A stretch of DNA of 64,000 nucleotides from Peptoniphilus sp. GNH (GCA_021307325.1 CP089931.1:830979-894978), one strand, 5' to 3'; shown: positions 1-8,784, counted from the first letter of the stretch. Notes: generated by a model from the letters alone, not told the origin. Translations and numbers: made by a program.

Positions 1-1320
1 GACCTTGTCATATTCAGGATTGTTGTAATTTATATAATTGCTCTTATTATCTGACATATATCTTTGCAGAATTTGGTGGGGGTCCATATAGCCTATAAAT
101 CCTATTATAGTAGCTTGGAAATCCCTGCCCTTGTAACATCTTGGAATCCAAGTTTCAAATTCTATCGGTTCAATTGTCACTCTGATACCTGCTTCTTTTA
201 ATTGTGATTCCAATACTTCTGCTGTATCCATGTGGTACTTGTAGTTAGATGGCACTACAATATTCATGTCTATGCCATTTTCATATCCTGCTTCTTTTAA
301 AAGTGCCTTTGCCTTTTCTACATCATGAGGATAAAGTTCCCCTAGATCGTTGAAAAACCTTGGAAGAGCTGGTGAAAAGCTTGAGAATAACTTAGTTGCT
401 TGGCCATGTGCCACTATTTTAATTATTTGATCTCTATCTATGGCATAATTAACTGCTTGACGAACTCTTATATCATCAAAAGGCTTTACTTTGTTATTAA
501 GACCTATTACTTGAACTAGATTTTGTAGACCTTGCACAAAGCTTGCTGCACCTTCTAATTGTGCCTTTTCCTCAGCCGAGAGTTTTGGAGATACGTCAAT
601 CTCTCCGCTTTTTAATGCCATTATTACAGTTTGTACGTCTTTCATTTTTATTATTTCAAGATTCTTGTAAGAAGGTATATGATCCTTCCTGTGATAATCT
701 TCATTTCTTTCAAGTTTTAAAATTTCCCCTGGATTATATGATACGAATTTGAAAGGGCCAGTTCCAACTGGGTTTTTGTCTTGATCCATATAATCTTTTG
801 GCATGATTGGCTTTAGGGTCAAGTAGATAAATCCGTTGAATCTTTCCTTCAAGCCAACTTCAACAGTATAATCGTCAAGTGCTTTTACAGATTCTACCAC
901 TGAAAATTTTGAGTTCTTTGGCTCTTTGCTTGTAATGCCTGCTAATTGATCATAAGTCCAAACTACGTCTTCCGCCTTCAATTCTTTGCCATTGTGAAAC
1001 TTCACACCTTTTTTTAATTGGAATGTGTATGTCTTTCCATCTTCTGATACTTTATAGGACTCTGCTAAGTCTGGGACTAATTCACCCTTTTCGTCAGTGT
1101 CATAAAGACCATCAAAGACATTGTCCATTATGGTTTCTGTATCTCCTGCTGTCATCGTAAACGGATTCAAAGAATCAATCTCCGTAAACATGGACACTCT
1201 TATGGTATCGCTGCTTGCCTTCTTGTTACCATCTTCTTTTTTTTCTCCCTTTTGTGTGCCTGTGCATGCTGTGAGTAGGATTGCAGACATGGCTACAAGA
1301 GCTAGTTTTTTGATTTTCAT
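1..1320 (-). CDS. ABC transporter substrate-binding lipoprotein, peptide/nickel (OppA/DppA) family, 3' end cut off
   Basis: Extracellular solute receptor of a peptide- or nickel-type ABC importer. The reverse strand reads without a stop from an ATG at 1320 to the window edge (440 codons). The N-terminus is a lipoprotein signal: KIKK, a hydrophobic run, then the lipobox LLTAC with the lipidated Cys near residue 20. SBP family 5 features follow: IDSLNPF near the start, KDGKTYTFQLKKGVKFHNGK-like text, and the family hallmark AVNYAIDRDQI. An AGGAGG ribosome binding site sits just upstream. Full-length relatives have about 500-550 residues, so roughly 60-110 are missing. No permease or ATPase gene is visible. 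Peptide versus another ligand cannot be decided. Confidence 0.9.
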   Translation of the reverse strand, partial: MKIKKLALVAMSAILLTACTGTQKGEKKEDGNKKASSDTIRVSMFTEIDSLNPFTMTAGDTETIMDNVFDGLYDTDEKGELVPDLAESYKVSEDGKTYTFQLKKGVKFHNGKELKAEDVVWTYDQLAGITSKEPKNSKFSVVESVKALDDYTVEVGLKERFNGFIYLTLKPIMPKDYMDQDKNPVGTGPFKFVSYNPGEILKLERNEDYHRKDHIPSYKNLEIIKMKDVQTVIMALKSGEIDVSPKLSAEEKAQLEGAASFVQGLQNLVQVIGLNNKVKPFDDIRVRQAVNYAIDRDQIIKIVAHGQATKLFSSFSPALPRFFNDLGELYPHDVEKAKALLKEAGYENGIDMNIVVPSNYKYHMDTAEVLESQLKEAGIRVTIEPIEFETWIPRCYKGRDFQATIIGFIGYMDPHQILQRYMSDNKSNYINYNNPEYDKV

Positions 1321-1497
1321 ATTTCCTCCTAATAACGCTTAGCGATTCTTATTAGTAATTATACTACTTCGAATTAATTTTTCCATAAATAAGTTAAAAA
1401 AATAGCATAATTTTATTTTTCTCTTATCCTTCTTTGTACTTTTGGCTCAATTGACCGAATTTTGCTCTTATGATAACATCTTCAAATGGAGGTAATT

Positions 1498-2949
1498 ATG
1501 AAGAAAAAAGATATGGGCTTTGCCTTAAAAGACTTATTATTTTTTGTGCTTTTATTCGCTTCACTTATATTCTTATATTGGAAAAATCTTTCCCACCCTG
1601 GTTGGGAATATTTAAATGATTGGCGTCAGACAGATACCTACGCCATGGCACAAAACTTTTATCTAGATAATATGAACATCTTAAAACCTCAACTCAACTA
1701 TGACGGTTTAAAAGATATTTATGTGCAATTAGAACTTCAAATAATTCCATATATATCTGCCATTTTATTTAAATATTTTGGCGAATCATTTTTTATAATA
1801 AGATCTGTTTCAGTAGCTTTTTATTTTGTGAGCATTTTTTATTTTTTCTTGCTTGGAAGAAGTTTTTTCAAAAGATGGCCTTGCTACATAATTACAATTA
1901 TTTACTCCTACTGCCCCATTAGTCTAGTCTATGGCAGGGCAATCATGCCCGAGGCTGCTCTTATGGCTTTTTTCATTGCAGGTCTTTATTATCTAAGATT
2001 TTGGCAAATGAAGGACAAGCTTATCCATTTTTATATATCGGCTTTTTGTATAAGCCTTGCAATAATGGAAAAGACTCCAGCTGCATTTTTGGGCATTTTA
2101 GTCTTATTTTTAATTTTTAAACGTTTTGGATTTAAGGCTTTTAAAAATCCCCACGTATATATCTTCGGACTGATTTCTCTTGGTCTGCCATTTGCATATT
2201 TTTATATGCTTTCTATAAATGCGACTGCAAGTTTTGTAAATGATATAGGCCTAAAGCACATACTAAATCCATCTAATATAAAAAAGATTATTCCAGTTTC
2301 AAAGGATTTGATTTCCAAAAATTTCTGTGAGATTTTTGGCCTTAGTCTCTTGGTCTTTGCAGGGCTTGGAACTTTAAAAGCCATAATCAAAAAAAATTCC
2401 TTCCTCTTGGTTTTACTTCTGGCTTTTATTTTGGAATTTATAATAATAATTGTTCCTATAAAATTTACCTATTACATGATTTTTTTGAGTCCGATATTTT
2501 GTCTTTTAGCAGGGGAAATCCTAGATGGAATCTTCTCCTTCAATGCCTATATGGGAACTGTCTTTGCAGGAGTTTTGCTTTTGTTTAATATCTATGCTGG
2601 TGTGATATACTATATTCCAAACACTAAAATAGTCCCCGAGACTAATCTTGCAATTGAGGGACTTAAAAAAGTAATAAAACCTCAAGATAAGATTGCCATT
2701 TCATCTTTAAATCCCGTCTACATCAACGGCATAGGTTGCAAGGGTTATAGGGCCGGGATAAATTATTACGATTTCATCCCCAAATCAATACCTGAGGAAT
2801 TAGATTTTTTTGAAAATTTAGGCATAGATTATTTTGTGGCTATGAAGTATGCTAATACTAACTATACAGAAGAATGGTTCTACTATCTAAAAGATAGATA
2901 CAAGCTCATAGACGAAAGTCCCTACTTTTTTATTTACAAAATGAGGTGA
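1498..2949 (+). CDS. Multi-pass membrane glycosyltransferase, ArnT/PMT (GT39/GT83)-like
   Basis: Predicted integral-membrane transferase that moves a sugar from a polyprenyl-phosphate carrier onto an extracytoplasmic acceptor. About 480 residues with 10 or more hydrophobic segments. The first extracytoplasmic loop has the pattern NDWRQTDTYAMAQNF, the acidic loop expected of GT-C enzymes, and YGRAIMPEA follows a later segment. An ATG 12 bases upstream overlaps the GGAGG ribosome binding site (1488-1492), so the ATG at 1498 is the better start. It opens a tight set with a GtrA-like flippase and a GT2 synthase, a layout that fits the GtrC-type transferase role. Sugar and acceptor are unknown. 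Confidence 0.8.
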   Translation: MKKKDMGFALKDLLFFVLLFASLIFLYWKNLSHPGWEYLNDWRQTDTYAMAQNFYLDNMNILKPQLNYDGLKDIYVQLELQIIPYISAILFKYFGESFFIIRSVSVAFYFVSIFYFFLLGRSFFKRWPCYIITIIYSYCPISLVYGRAIMPEAALMAFFIAGLYYLRFWQMKDKLIHFYISAFCISLAIMEKTPAAFLGILVLFLIFKRFGFKAFKNPHVYIFGLISLGLPFAYFYMLSINATASFVNDIGLKHILNPSNIKKIIPVSKDLISKNFCEIFGLSLLVFAGLGTLKAIIKKNSFLLVLLLAFILEFIIIIVPIKFTYYMIFLSPIFCLLAGEILDGIFSFNAYMGTVFAGVLLLFNIYAGVIYYIPNTKIVPETNLAIEGLKKVIKPQDKIAISSLNPVYINGIGCKGYRAGINYYDFIPKSIPEELDFFENLGIDYFVAMKYANTNYTEEWFYYLKDRYKLIDESPYFFIYKMR

Positions 2950-2980
2950 GAAAATTAAAAGTTTATTTTTAAAATATAAG

Positions 2981-3346
2981 ATGTTTATAAAATATTTTCT
3001 AGCCTCATTTGTGTCCATCTTTATAGATGCAGGTTTGGCGTGGATTTTCTACATTGGACTTGAAAGGAGCTTGGTTTTTTCAAATACCTTGGGCTTGATT
3101 GCTGGATTTTTGTTTACTTTCTTGGCATCAAAGATTGTTTTCGAAAAAAAATACAGCCTAAGGGGCTTTCTAGTATATCTAATAAGCTTTATTTTTGGGA
3201 TGATTCTTGCAAATGTGACAATCGCTTTTTCCAATTCCTTCTTTCTTCCTCTTGTTGGCAAAGAATTCTCATTTCTTCTTAGCAAGGGACTTTCGATAGC
3301 TGTTCCCTTCTTCTTCATGTATTTTTTTAGAAAGGCGCTTTTATGA
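2981..3346 (+). CDS. GtrA-like membrane protein (polyprenyl-phosphate-sugar flippase)
   Basis: Small GtrA-family protein with four transmembrane segments, thought to flip undecaprenyl-phosphate-linked sugar to the outer face of the membrane. From the ATG at 2981 it has 121 residues, but this ATG has no convincing ribosome binding site. Reading upstream in frame gives IKSLLFKYK directly before MFIKYFLAS, which resembles the usual GtrA N-terminus. That extension would start at an ATT codon at 2954, just after AGGTGAG (2944-2950). A non-canonical AUU start is therefore possible. The 3' end overlaps the GT2 gene by 4 bases, which indicates translational coupling. Confidence 0.82.
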   Translation: MFIKYFLASFVSIFIDAGLAWIFYIGLERSLVFSNTLGLIAGFLFTFLASKIVFEKKYSLRGFLVYLISFIFGMILANVTIAFSNSFFLPLVGKEFSFLLSKGLSIAVPFFFMYFFRKALL

Positions 3347-4098
3347 AAAGACTACTAGTAATGCCACCAGCCTATAATGAGCAAAAAGATATAGCAGCTC
3401 TATTTGAGGCTTGGCTCAAAGAAGAAAAAAATATAGAGGCCTTGGGATATAAGTTGGAACTTGTTTCCATAAATGACCACTCTACCGATGAAACTCTCAA
3501 TATAATAATCTCTTATGAAAAATCAAGACCTGATGTGTTTACAGATCATATAAATCACCCAGTAAATAAAGGCTTAGGTGGTGGTCTAAACTCAGCTCTT
3601 ACTTACTTTTACAAAAACTCTTCTTTAAAAGACGTTTTATGTATAATGGATGCCGACAACACTCAGTCGCCCGAATACATTGTAAAAATGCTAGAAAAAA
3701 TTGAAGACCACGATGTCGTCATCGCATCTAGATATTGTGACGATTCAAAAGTAAAAGGTGTCCCGCCTGTGAGACTTTTTCTCTCTGAGGGAGCGAGGTT
3801 TTATTATAAGCTTGTCCTTGGCATAAAAGGAGTCGAAGACTATACTTGTGGATATAGACTTTATAGTCATGAAATCATATCTAGACTCTTTGAAAAATAT
3901 AAGGATAATCCTATAAAAAATAGCTCTTTTGCCTGTATGATGGAGCTTCTTTACAAGCTCTCATCTTTAGGTGCAAGCTTTGCCGAGGTTGGCTTTGTAC
4001 TTAGATATGATAAAAAACAAGGTGCATCTAAAATCAAAATAATAAAAACTATACTTGATTCTCTTTTAACAGCCTTGAAGATAAGATTTTCTGCATAA
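3343..4098 (+). CDS. Family 2 glycosyltransferase, polyprenyl-phosphate sugar synthase (DPM1/GtrB-like)
   Basis: Cytoplasmic GT-A enzyme expected to load a nucleotide-sugar onto a polyprenyl-phosphate. It starts with the family pattern VMPPAYNE (residues 6-13). VSINDHSTDET near 41-51 binds nucleotide, KGLGGGLNSAL lies near 76-86, and the metal-binding MDADN is at 102-106 (D103, D105). It lacks the C-terminal transmembrane pair of many GtrB proteins. The start codon overlaps the gtrA stop, and the pair probably makes and flips the donor used by the upstream membrane transferase. A hairpin terminator follows directly. Sugar identity is unknown. Confidence 0.88.
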   Translation: MKRLLVMPPAYNEQKDIAALFEAWLKEEKNIEALGYKLELVSINDHSTDETLNIIISYEKSRPDVFTDHINHPVNKGLGGGLNSALTYFYKNSSLKDVLCIMDADNTQSPEYIVKMLEKIEDHDVVIASRYCDDSKVKGVPPVRLFLSEGARFYYKLVLGIKGVEDYTCGYRLYSHEIISRLFEKYKDNPIKNSSFACMMELLYKLSSLGASFAEVGFVLRYDKKQGASKIKIIKTILDSLLTALKIRFSA

Positions 4099-4140
4099 AA
4101 AATCCCTGAAAGTTCTAATTGAATTTTCAGGGATTTTAAT
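4098..4140 (+). terminator. Rho-independent terminator of the Gtr-like operon
   Basis: Inverted repeat AAATCCCTGAAA ... TTTCAGGGATTTT with a short loop and a T-rich tail on both strands. It lies between convergent genes and can serve both the glycosylation operon and the reverse-strand membrane gene. Confidence 0.8.
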
Positions 4141-4153
4141 TTTAATAAAAATA

Positions 4154-4567
4154 TCAATCGTTGTAAGATCCGAATAAATCATCTTTTTCATAATTCAAGG
4201 GACCACAATATCTATTCCCTCCAAAGATCAGAATCATTTTAGTTAGAGGGGTAAAAAATAAAATCATAATTTGCAAAAATCCTTCAGCAGAATAAACTTT
4301 TGCAAAAACCCAATTTGTATAACATAAGTAAAGTTCTCCTACAAATGGGATGAGAAATATTAAACATCTCCAGCCTTGACCCCTTCCAAAACAAATTTCC
4401 TGCCTCTTCCAAGCTTTTACAAAAGGAATCAAGCCCCAAATGCCCGCTACTCCAGCCCTTTGAAATAAAATTGCATCAGTTAAAAAACTAATAACTAGCA
4501 ATATGCTGCCAGTCACAGCCCAAAATGGAATTAAAAATAAATTAAATAAGCCAAACAAAATAGACAT
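4154..4567 (-). CDS. DUF5684-like small membrane protein of unknown function
   Basis: 137 residues with about four hydrophobic segments. The central stretch AGVAGIWGLIPFVKAWKRQEICFGRGQGW resembles the DUF5684 pattern, where a Gly/Trp-Pro-phe motif precedes a polar helix. The protein ends in a short acidic tail (YEKDDLFGSYND). Nothing identifies a reaction. It is monocistronic, faces the Gtr-like set across a shared terminator, and has an acceptable ribosome binding site (AAGGTGAT) before the ATG at 4567. Confidence 0.6.
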   Translation of the reverse strand: MSILFGLFNLFLIPFWAVTGSILLVISFLTDAILFQRAGVAGIWGLIPFVKAWKRQEICFGRGQGWRCLIFLIPFVGELYLCYTNWVFAKVYSAEGFLQIMILFFTPLTKMILIFGGNRYCGPLNYEKDDLFGSYND

Positions 4568-4767
4568 ATAATCACCTTCTTGTCTGCTTATTATAGCACA
4601 TTAAATAGCTCTTATCCCCTAGATTTTACTTAACTTTACTCCTTCTTTATTATTTCTTAGATTTTGATTTTATTTAATTAAAAACTACTGGTAATTTAAA
4701 CTAAATTAATATAAAATAATTTTAATGATAGATGTTTTCATTATTTTAATTTTATATGGAGGTATTT

Positions 4768-5157
4768 ATGAAATTTACTCAAGAAATGATAGATATGATT
4801 GCAGAAGAACTTGCTTATATTGCAACGGTTGACAAGGATGGCAACCCCAATATAGGCCCCAAAAGAACGATGAGATTTTTAGAAGATGGAAAACTCATCT
4901 ACTGCGAAAATACAGGTGGCAAGCACTTTGCGAACTTGAAGGAAAATGGCAAGGTGAGCTTGTGTTTTGTAAAGAGAAATGACAACAGAGGATTTCGTTT
5001 TAGTGGCAAGGCCAAGATCTACACAGATGAAGAAATGATGAACTTGGCTAAAGAAAAAGCTGGTGTGTTGCCAAAAAAAGCTGCTGTAATTATTGAAGTC
5101 GATAAAATTTACAGTCTTGACTCTGGTCCTATTGCCGGCAAATTGATTGAAGGATAA
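4768..5157 (+). CDS. Pyridoxamine 5'-phosphate oxidase-like flavin split-barrel protein
   Basis: 129-residue member of the FMN-binding split-barrel superfamily. The N-terminal pattern (MIDMIAEELAYIATVDKDGNPN, then GPKRTMRF) is the usual flavin-pocket strand order, followed by FANLKENGKVSLCFV. Such short proteins are usually FMN- or F420-dependent reductases or flavin-binding proteins of unknown substrate. They are not true PdxH, and the substrate-specific residues of PdxH are not seen. The ATG at 4756 overlaps the GGAGG element, so the start is the ATG at 4768. A thiamine-binding gene follows after 60 bases. Confidence 0.8.
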   Translation: MKFTQEMIDMIAEELAYIATVDKDGNPNIGPKRTMRFLEDGKLIYCENTGGKHFANLKENGKVSLCFVKRNDNRGFRFSGKAKIYTDEEMMNLAKEKAGVLPKKAAVIIEVDKIYSLDSGPIAGKLIEG

Positions 5158-5217
5158 GCACTAAAAACTTGCCCCCTTGCTGTTTTAGTTTTAAAATAGT
5201 TTTGAAGGGAGGGTCTT

Positions 5218-5523
5218 ATGAAAGTATGTGAACTCACACTTGTCCCAATAGGAGTCGGAACAAGCGTATCAAAATATGTGGCTGGTGCTTTAGATAGCAT
5301 AAGGGATATGGAAGGTATAACTTATGAATTAAATCCCATGGGCACCATCTTGGCAGCTGAAGATTTGAGAACTCTCTACTCTGCTATTGAGCTTATGCAA
5401 GAGGCTATTTTTGAAAAAGGAGCAGATCGCGTCTACTCTGTTATTAAAATTGATGATCGTAGAGATAAGCAAAGAGATTTTCATGACAAAATCAAATCTG
5501 TCCAAGAAAAATTAAAAAAATAA
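5218..5523 (+). CDS. MTH1187/YkoF-type thiamine-binding protein
   Basis: 101-residue member of the MTH1187 family, a compact ferredoxin-like fold that binds thiamine or hydroxymethylpyrimidine and forms oligomers. The family signature VCELTLVPIGVGTSVSKYVA opens the protein and YELNPMGTILAAEDL lies near 35-50. A strong GGGAGGG ribosome binding site precedes the start. No thiamine transporter or TPP riboswitch is visible nearby, so the ligand is inferred from family alone. Confidence 0.85.
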   Translation: MKVCELTLVPIGVGTSVSKYVAGALDSIRDMEGITYELNPMGTILAAEDLRTLYSAIELMQEAIFEKGADRVYSVIKIDDRRDKQRDFHDKIKSVQEKLKK

Positions 5524-5531
5524 AAATTTTT

Positions 5532-5575
5532 GAAAGTCCCGATAAATTTAAAATTTATTTTGGACTTTCTTTTTA
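5532..5575 (+). terminator. Rho-independent terminator after the thiamine-binding gene
   Basis: GAAAGTCC pairs with GGACTTTC at 5562-5569 around an AT-rich inner stem (AAATTT). A run of T follows. Confidence 0.75.
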
Positions 5576-5665
5576 TTTGTTGCAAAAGCAACTGATAATT
5601 TATATCGTATAGTCTATTATTTTAAATAGATTCATGAGGTATTAATTTTTTATAAAGGAGGATGT

Positions 5666-6418
5666 ATGGAAAAAAATAAAACAAGTTTGGGTCATGATTT
5701 TCTTAAAATGCTGGGTCGCACTAAGCTAAGACCAGGCGGAGGAGTCATCACAAATTGGCTCTTAGAAAAGGCGCAAATTAAAAAAGATTTCAAAGTATTG
5801 GAAGTGGCTTGCAATCAAGGCGACAATTTAATAAGAATCTACACAGACTTTGCTTGTCATATTCAAGGTGTGGATATGGGACAGACTGAAATAGAACAAT
5901 GTAAATCCAATCTAAAAGCCCTTGATCTCGATGAAGAAATTAAAGTAGAACAAATGGATGCGAGAAATCTAAAGTTTTTAGACGAAAGTTTTGATGTCAT
6001 AATAAACGAGGCCATGCTTACTATGCTAAGCGATGAAGATAAAAACAAAGCCCTCAAAGAGTTTCATAGAGTATTAAAAAAAGGAGGCCTTCTGCTTACT
6101 CATGATGTAGCTCTCGATGAAGATAATACAGAGGCTAGAAGAAGAGTTTCAAAAATGGTAAATGCCAGTGTCTCCCCCATGGGTGCAGGAGCGTGGAAAA
6201 ATCTATTTGAATCTAATGGTTTTGAAATCTTGGATATGAAAACAGGTCCTTTTTTACTCTTGGATAAAACTACAATAATAAAAGATGAGGGCCCCATAAG
6301 AGCTGCCGCCTTTTTCAAAAAAGCCATGCAGGATGAATATAGACAAAGGTTTCTTATGATGAAAAAAATGCAAGAAGAAAACATGAATTATATAGCCTTG
6401 TTTGCAAGGAAAAAATAA
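5666..6418 (+). CDS. Class I SAM-dependent methyltransferase
   Basis: 250-residue UbiE/Methyltransf_11-like enzyme. Motif I is VLEVACNQGDNL (around residues 44-55), the acidic residue ending strand 2 is in GVDMGQTEIEQ, motif II is FDVIINEAMLTML, and LKKGGLLLTHD follows. The last part carries FFKKAMQDEYRQRFLMM, probably a lid or substrate region. The good AAAGGAGG site supports the ATG at 5666. The downstream cupin gene begins 5 bases after the stop, so the two are likely co-transcribed. Substrate is unknown. Confidence 0.82.
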   Translation: MEKNKTSLGHDFLKMLGRTKLRPGGGVITNWLLEKAQIKKDFKVLEVACNQGDNLIRIYTDFACHIQGVDMGQTEIEQCKSNLKALDLDEEIKVEQMDARNLKFLDESFDVIINEAMLTMLSDEDKNKALKEFHRVLKKGGLLLTHDVALDEDNTEARRRVSKMVNASVSPMGAGAWKNLFESNGFEILDMKTGPFLLLDKTTIIKDEGPIRAAAFFKKAMQDEYRQRFLMMKKMQEENMNYIALFARKK

Positions 6419-6423
6419 ATCCT

Positions 6424-7065
6424 ATGAGAAATATTGACAAGGCTAAGCTATTGGTACCTTCCGACTTTGTACCAGTAAAAAAACATCAGACCATATCGAA
6501 GGAATTGATGTTTAAAAAAGACTATCACATACTCGCCATGGGTCTTTATGAAAATACGGATATAAGCCCAGAATATTATGCCGAGACCAAGGGATATATA
6601 GTCCTTGAAGGCAAGTTAAAGATTGGCGGAGAACTTATTTATAAAAATCAAGGCATATTTTTTCCAGAAAGACAGCTGTTTCAAATACAAGCCTTAGAAG
6701 ATTCAATTTTTTTGGAAATTTCATATTGTGAAAAGGAGGAAAATATGGAAAATATAGAAAAAGGAAAGGTAATCAATTTAAAAGACAGTCTAGACTATGT
6801 AAAAGGGGCTATTACAAACTTGGACATAGTTTCAAAAAAAGACTTAAAAATCATGATTTTGGCATTTGATGAAGGCGAAGGACTAAAGCCACACTCAGCT
6901 CCAGGAGATGCACTCTTGCTTGCCTTAGAGGGAACAGCCAAGGTGGGAGTTGGAGAGAATGAGTTTATGATAGAAGCTGGAAAACAAATAATCTTTCCAA
7001 AAGATATAACTCATAGCGTAGAAGCAAAGACTAAATTTAAGATGCTTCTAATTTTATCTATATAA
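6424..7065 (+). CDS. Double cupin protein with an internal translation start
   Basis: 213 residues with two beta-barrel cupin halves: about 1-105 (GYIVLEGKLKIGGEL, then FPERQLFQI) and 106-213 (KPHSAPGDALLLALEGTAKVGVGENEF, then GKQIIFPKDITHSVEA). His in KPHSAP and in THSVEA could bind metal in the C-terminal half. The N-terminal half lacks most ligands. An excellent ribosome binding site (AAGGAGGA, 6733-6740) lies before an in-frame ATG at 6745, which would give the C-terminal cupin alone (107 residues). The gene follows a methyltransferase by 5 bases. Substrate unknown. Confidence 0.75.
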   Translation: MRNIDKAKLLVPSDFVPVKKHQTISKELMFKKDYHILAMGLYENTDISPEYYAETKGYIVLEGKLKIGGELIYKNQGIFFPERQLFQIQALEDSIFLEISYCEKEENMENIEKGKVINLKDSLDYVKGAITNLDIVSKKDLKIMILAFDEGEGLKPHSAPGDALLLALEGTAKVGVGENEFMIEAGKQIIFPKDITHSVEAKTKFKMLLILSI

Positions 7066-7070
7066 CAATA

Positions 7071-7109
7071 AAAAAGGATGGAAAGACGTAAGTTTTTCCA
7101 TCCTTTTTA
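7071..7109 (+). terminator. Bidirectional terminator between the cupin and M18 genes
   Basis: AAAAAGGATGGAAA pairs with TTTTCCATCCTTTTT around a short loop. The arms give a T-run on either strand, suiting convergent genes. Confidence 0.85.
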
Positions 7110-7132
7110 TTTATTCATTTTTAAACTAATTG

Positions 7133-8410
7133 TCAAATTTTAAAAAATTCTTCAAAGCATCTTTGCATGTAGTATAAATCTTTGGCAGCCATTAACTCTC
7201 TTACAGAGTGCATTGAAAGCATGGGGCCTCCTACATCTACTGTTCTCACATTCAATCTTCTAGATGTTATAGGTCCTATGGTCGAACCACCTCTCATATC
7301 AGACCTGTTGTGGAAGGTCTGATATGAAATACCCGCTTTTTCACATATGCTCATAAGTATAGCTGCCGATTCTCCATCGGATGCATAGGCCTTGGAGGCT
7401 GCATACTTTATGACGATGCCCTTTCCAAGTTTGGGTCTATTTATTGGGTCTGCCTTTTCTGTATAGTTTGGGTGAATGGCATGAGCCATATCGGATGAAA
7501 TCATAAAAGATTTTTCTAAAGCTTTAAAATAGTCTTGCCTGCCTTTGCCAAGTCCTAGTAAAATTCTTTCAAATACAGTTTCTATAAAAGATGAATCAGC
7601 TCCCATCTTGGTTCCCGAACCAACCTCTTCATTATCACTTGCTATTATAATATTGATTCCCTCATGGTCTTTAGCATCAATCAAGGATTTTAAGCTTGTA
7701 TAAAAAGATGCCAGATTGTCCAGCCTGCCAGATGATATAAATTCAGAATTTTCTCCTAATAAACTTGCTTTTTGTCTATCATAGAGGTAGAGATCATAAT
7801 CGAGTACATCATCTTTTCCCACGCCAAGCTCACCACTCAAAAGCGTCTTCATATGGTCTTCGTTTTCAATTTTTTCATCGCAAAGTCCCACAAGTGGAAG
7901 AGTATGGACTTGTGGATTTAGCTTGATGCCGTCATTTACTTGTCTATTCATATGAATTGCCAAATTTGGAATTATAAGCATATCCTTGTCAAATTTCACA
8001 AGCTCCTTACGAGGATTAAAGATATCATCAGATTTCAAAATTACTCTGCCGCCAAAGGACAAGGGCCTATCCAGCCAAGTGTTTATTATAGGTCCACCAT
8101 AAACTTCAGTATTTAAAACAGACATGGACTCTTTATTCATATAAGGCTTGGCCTTTATTCTAAAGCCTGGCGAATCAGTATGAGATCCTACAATTTTAAA
8201 GAAAATCTCATCCAACTTTCCAACAGAAAAAGCTAAAAGTGCAGAGTCATTATTATCTACGAAATACTTGCCCCCTTCTCTTATTACAAAATCCTTTTTT
8301 AAATCCAATCTCTCAAAACCTGCCCCTTCCAAAAGCTCTTTGGCCTTTTTCACTGCAAAATATGCCATTGGACTCTCATTTAAAAACTCTATAAAATCAT
8401 CAATATTCAT
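7133..8410 (-). CDS. M18 family aminopeptidase
   Basis: Cytoplasmic zinc aminopeptidase of the DNPEP/ApeB (M18) family, releasing N-terminal residues from peptides. Visible landmarks are the metal-binding VGSHTDSPGFRIK, a SDNEEVGSGT block carrying the catalytic Glu, and SDMAHAIHPNY near the C-terminus; GGSTIGP and VDVGGPMLSMHS follow. The start is the ATG at 8410 behind GGGGAGG. A longer reading has no better site. The gene is monocistronic, ending near a bidirectional terminator shared with the cupin gene. Length (425 residues) is normal for the family. Confidence 0.92.
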   Translation of the reverse strand: MNIDDFIEFLNESPMAYFAVKKAKELLEGAGFERLDLKKDFVIREGGKYFVDNNDSALLAFSVGKLDEIFFKIVGSHTDSPGFRIKAKPYMNKESMSVLNTEVYGGPIINTWLDRPLSFGGRVILKSDDIFNPRKELVKFDKDMLIIPNLAIHMNRQVNDGIKLNPQVHTLPLVGLCDEKIENEDHMKTLLSGELGVGKDDVLDYDLYLYDRQKASLLGENSEFISSGRLDNLASFYTSLKSLIDAKDHEGINIIIASDNEEVGSGTKMGADSSFIETVFERILLGLGKGRQDYFKALEKSFMISSDMAHAIHPNYTEKADPINRPKLGKGIVIKYAASKAYASDGESAAILMSICEKAGISYQTFHNRSDMRGGSTIGPITSRRLNVRTVDVGGPMLSMHSVRELMAAKDLYYMQRCFEEFFKI

Positions 8411-8525
8411 AAAAAACCTCCCCATTCTTATAGCAATTTTAATACAAGTCCAATAAAAAGTCATTCCATTTCAGTTTTAGTTTGGCTATACAAATTTTTG
8501 AATCTGTTGTATAATTTAGTGGCTT

Positions 8526-8601
8526 GGGGGATTAGCTCAGTTGGGAGAGCGTCTGGCTGGCAGCCAGAAGGTCAGGGGTTCAAGTCCCCTATTCTCCACC
8601 A
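8526..8601 (+). tRNA. tRNA-Ala (anticodon GGC)
   Basis: A full cloverleaf can be folded. The acceptor stem GGGGGAT/ATTCTCC has two G-U pairs. The D-arm is GCTC...GAGC. The anticodon stem TCTGG/CCAGA encloses the loop CTGGCAG with GGC at its centre. The T-arm CAGGGGTTCAAGTCCCCT follows. Discriminator A and an encoded CCA end the gene. It stands alone with its own terminator downstream. Confidence 0.95.
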
Positions 8602-8641
8602 TATATAACTTAAAATTAATACATAAGCTTGCCTTGCTTTT

Positions 8642-8676
8642 AAAGCTTAGATTGTAAAACATCTAAGCTTTTTATT
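8642..8676 (+). terminator. Terminator of the tRNA-Ala transcript
   Basis: AAGCTTAGAT and ATCTAAGCTT form a perfect 10-bp stem around TGTAAAAC. TTTTTATTTTT follows. Confidence 0.85.
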
Positions 8677-8749
8677 TTTGAATAAAAGACAGAAAACTTT
8701 TATGCATTTTATAAGTCTTAATTTTTTACATACAGCTAAAAATTTTAAA

Positions 8750-8784
8750 AAAATACCAGGGATTATTCATCTCTGGTATTTTTA
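8750..8784 (-). terminator. Terminator downstream of the subtilisin gene
   Basis: AAATACCAGGGAT pairs with ATCTCTGGTATTT, leaving a 5-base loop and T-runs on both strands. It is about 80 bases after the reverse-strand stop at 8865. Confidence 0.75.
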
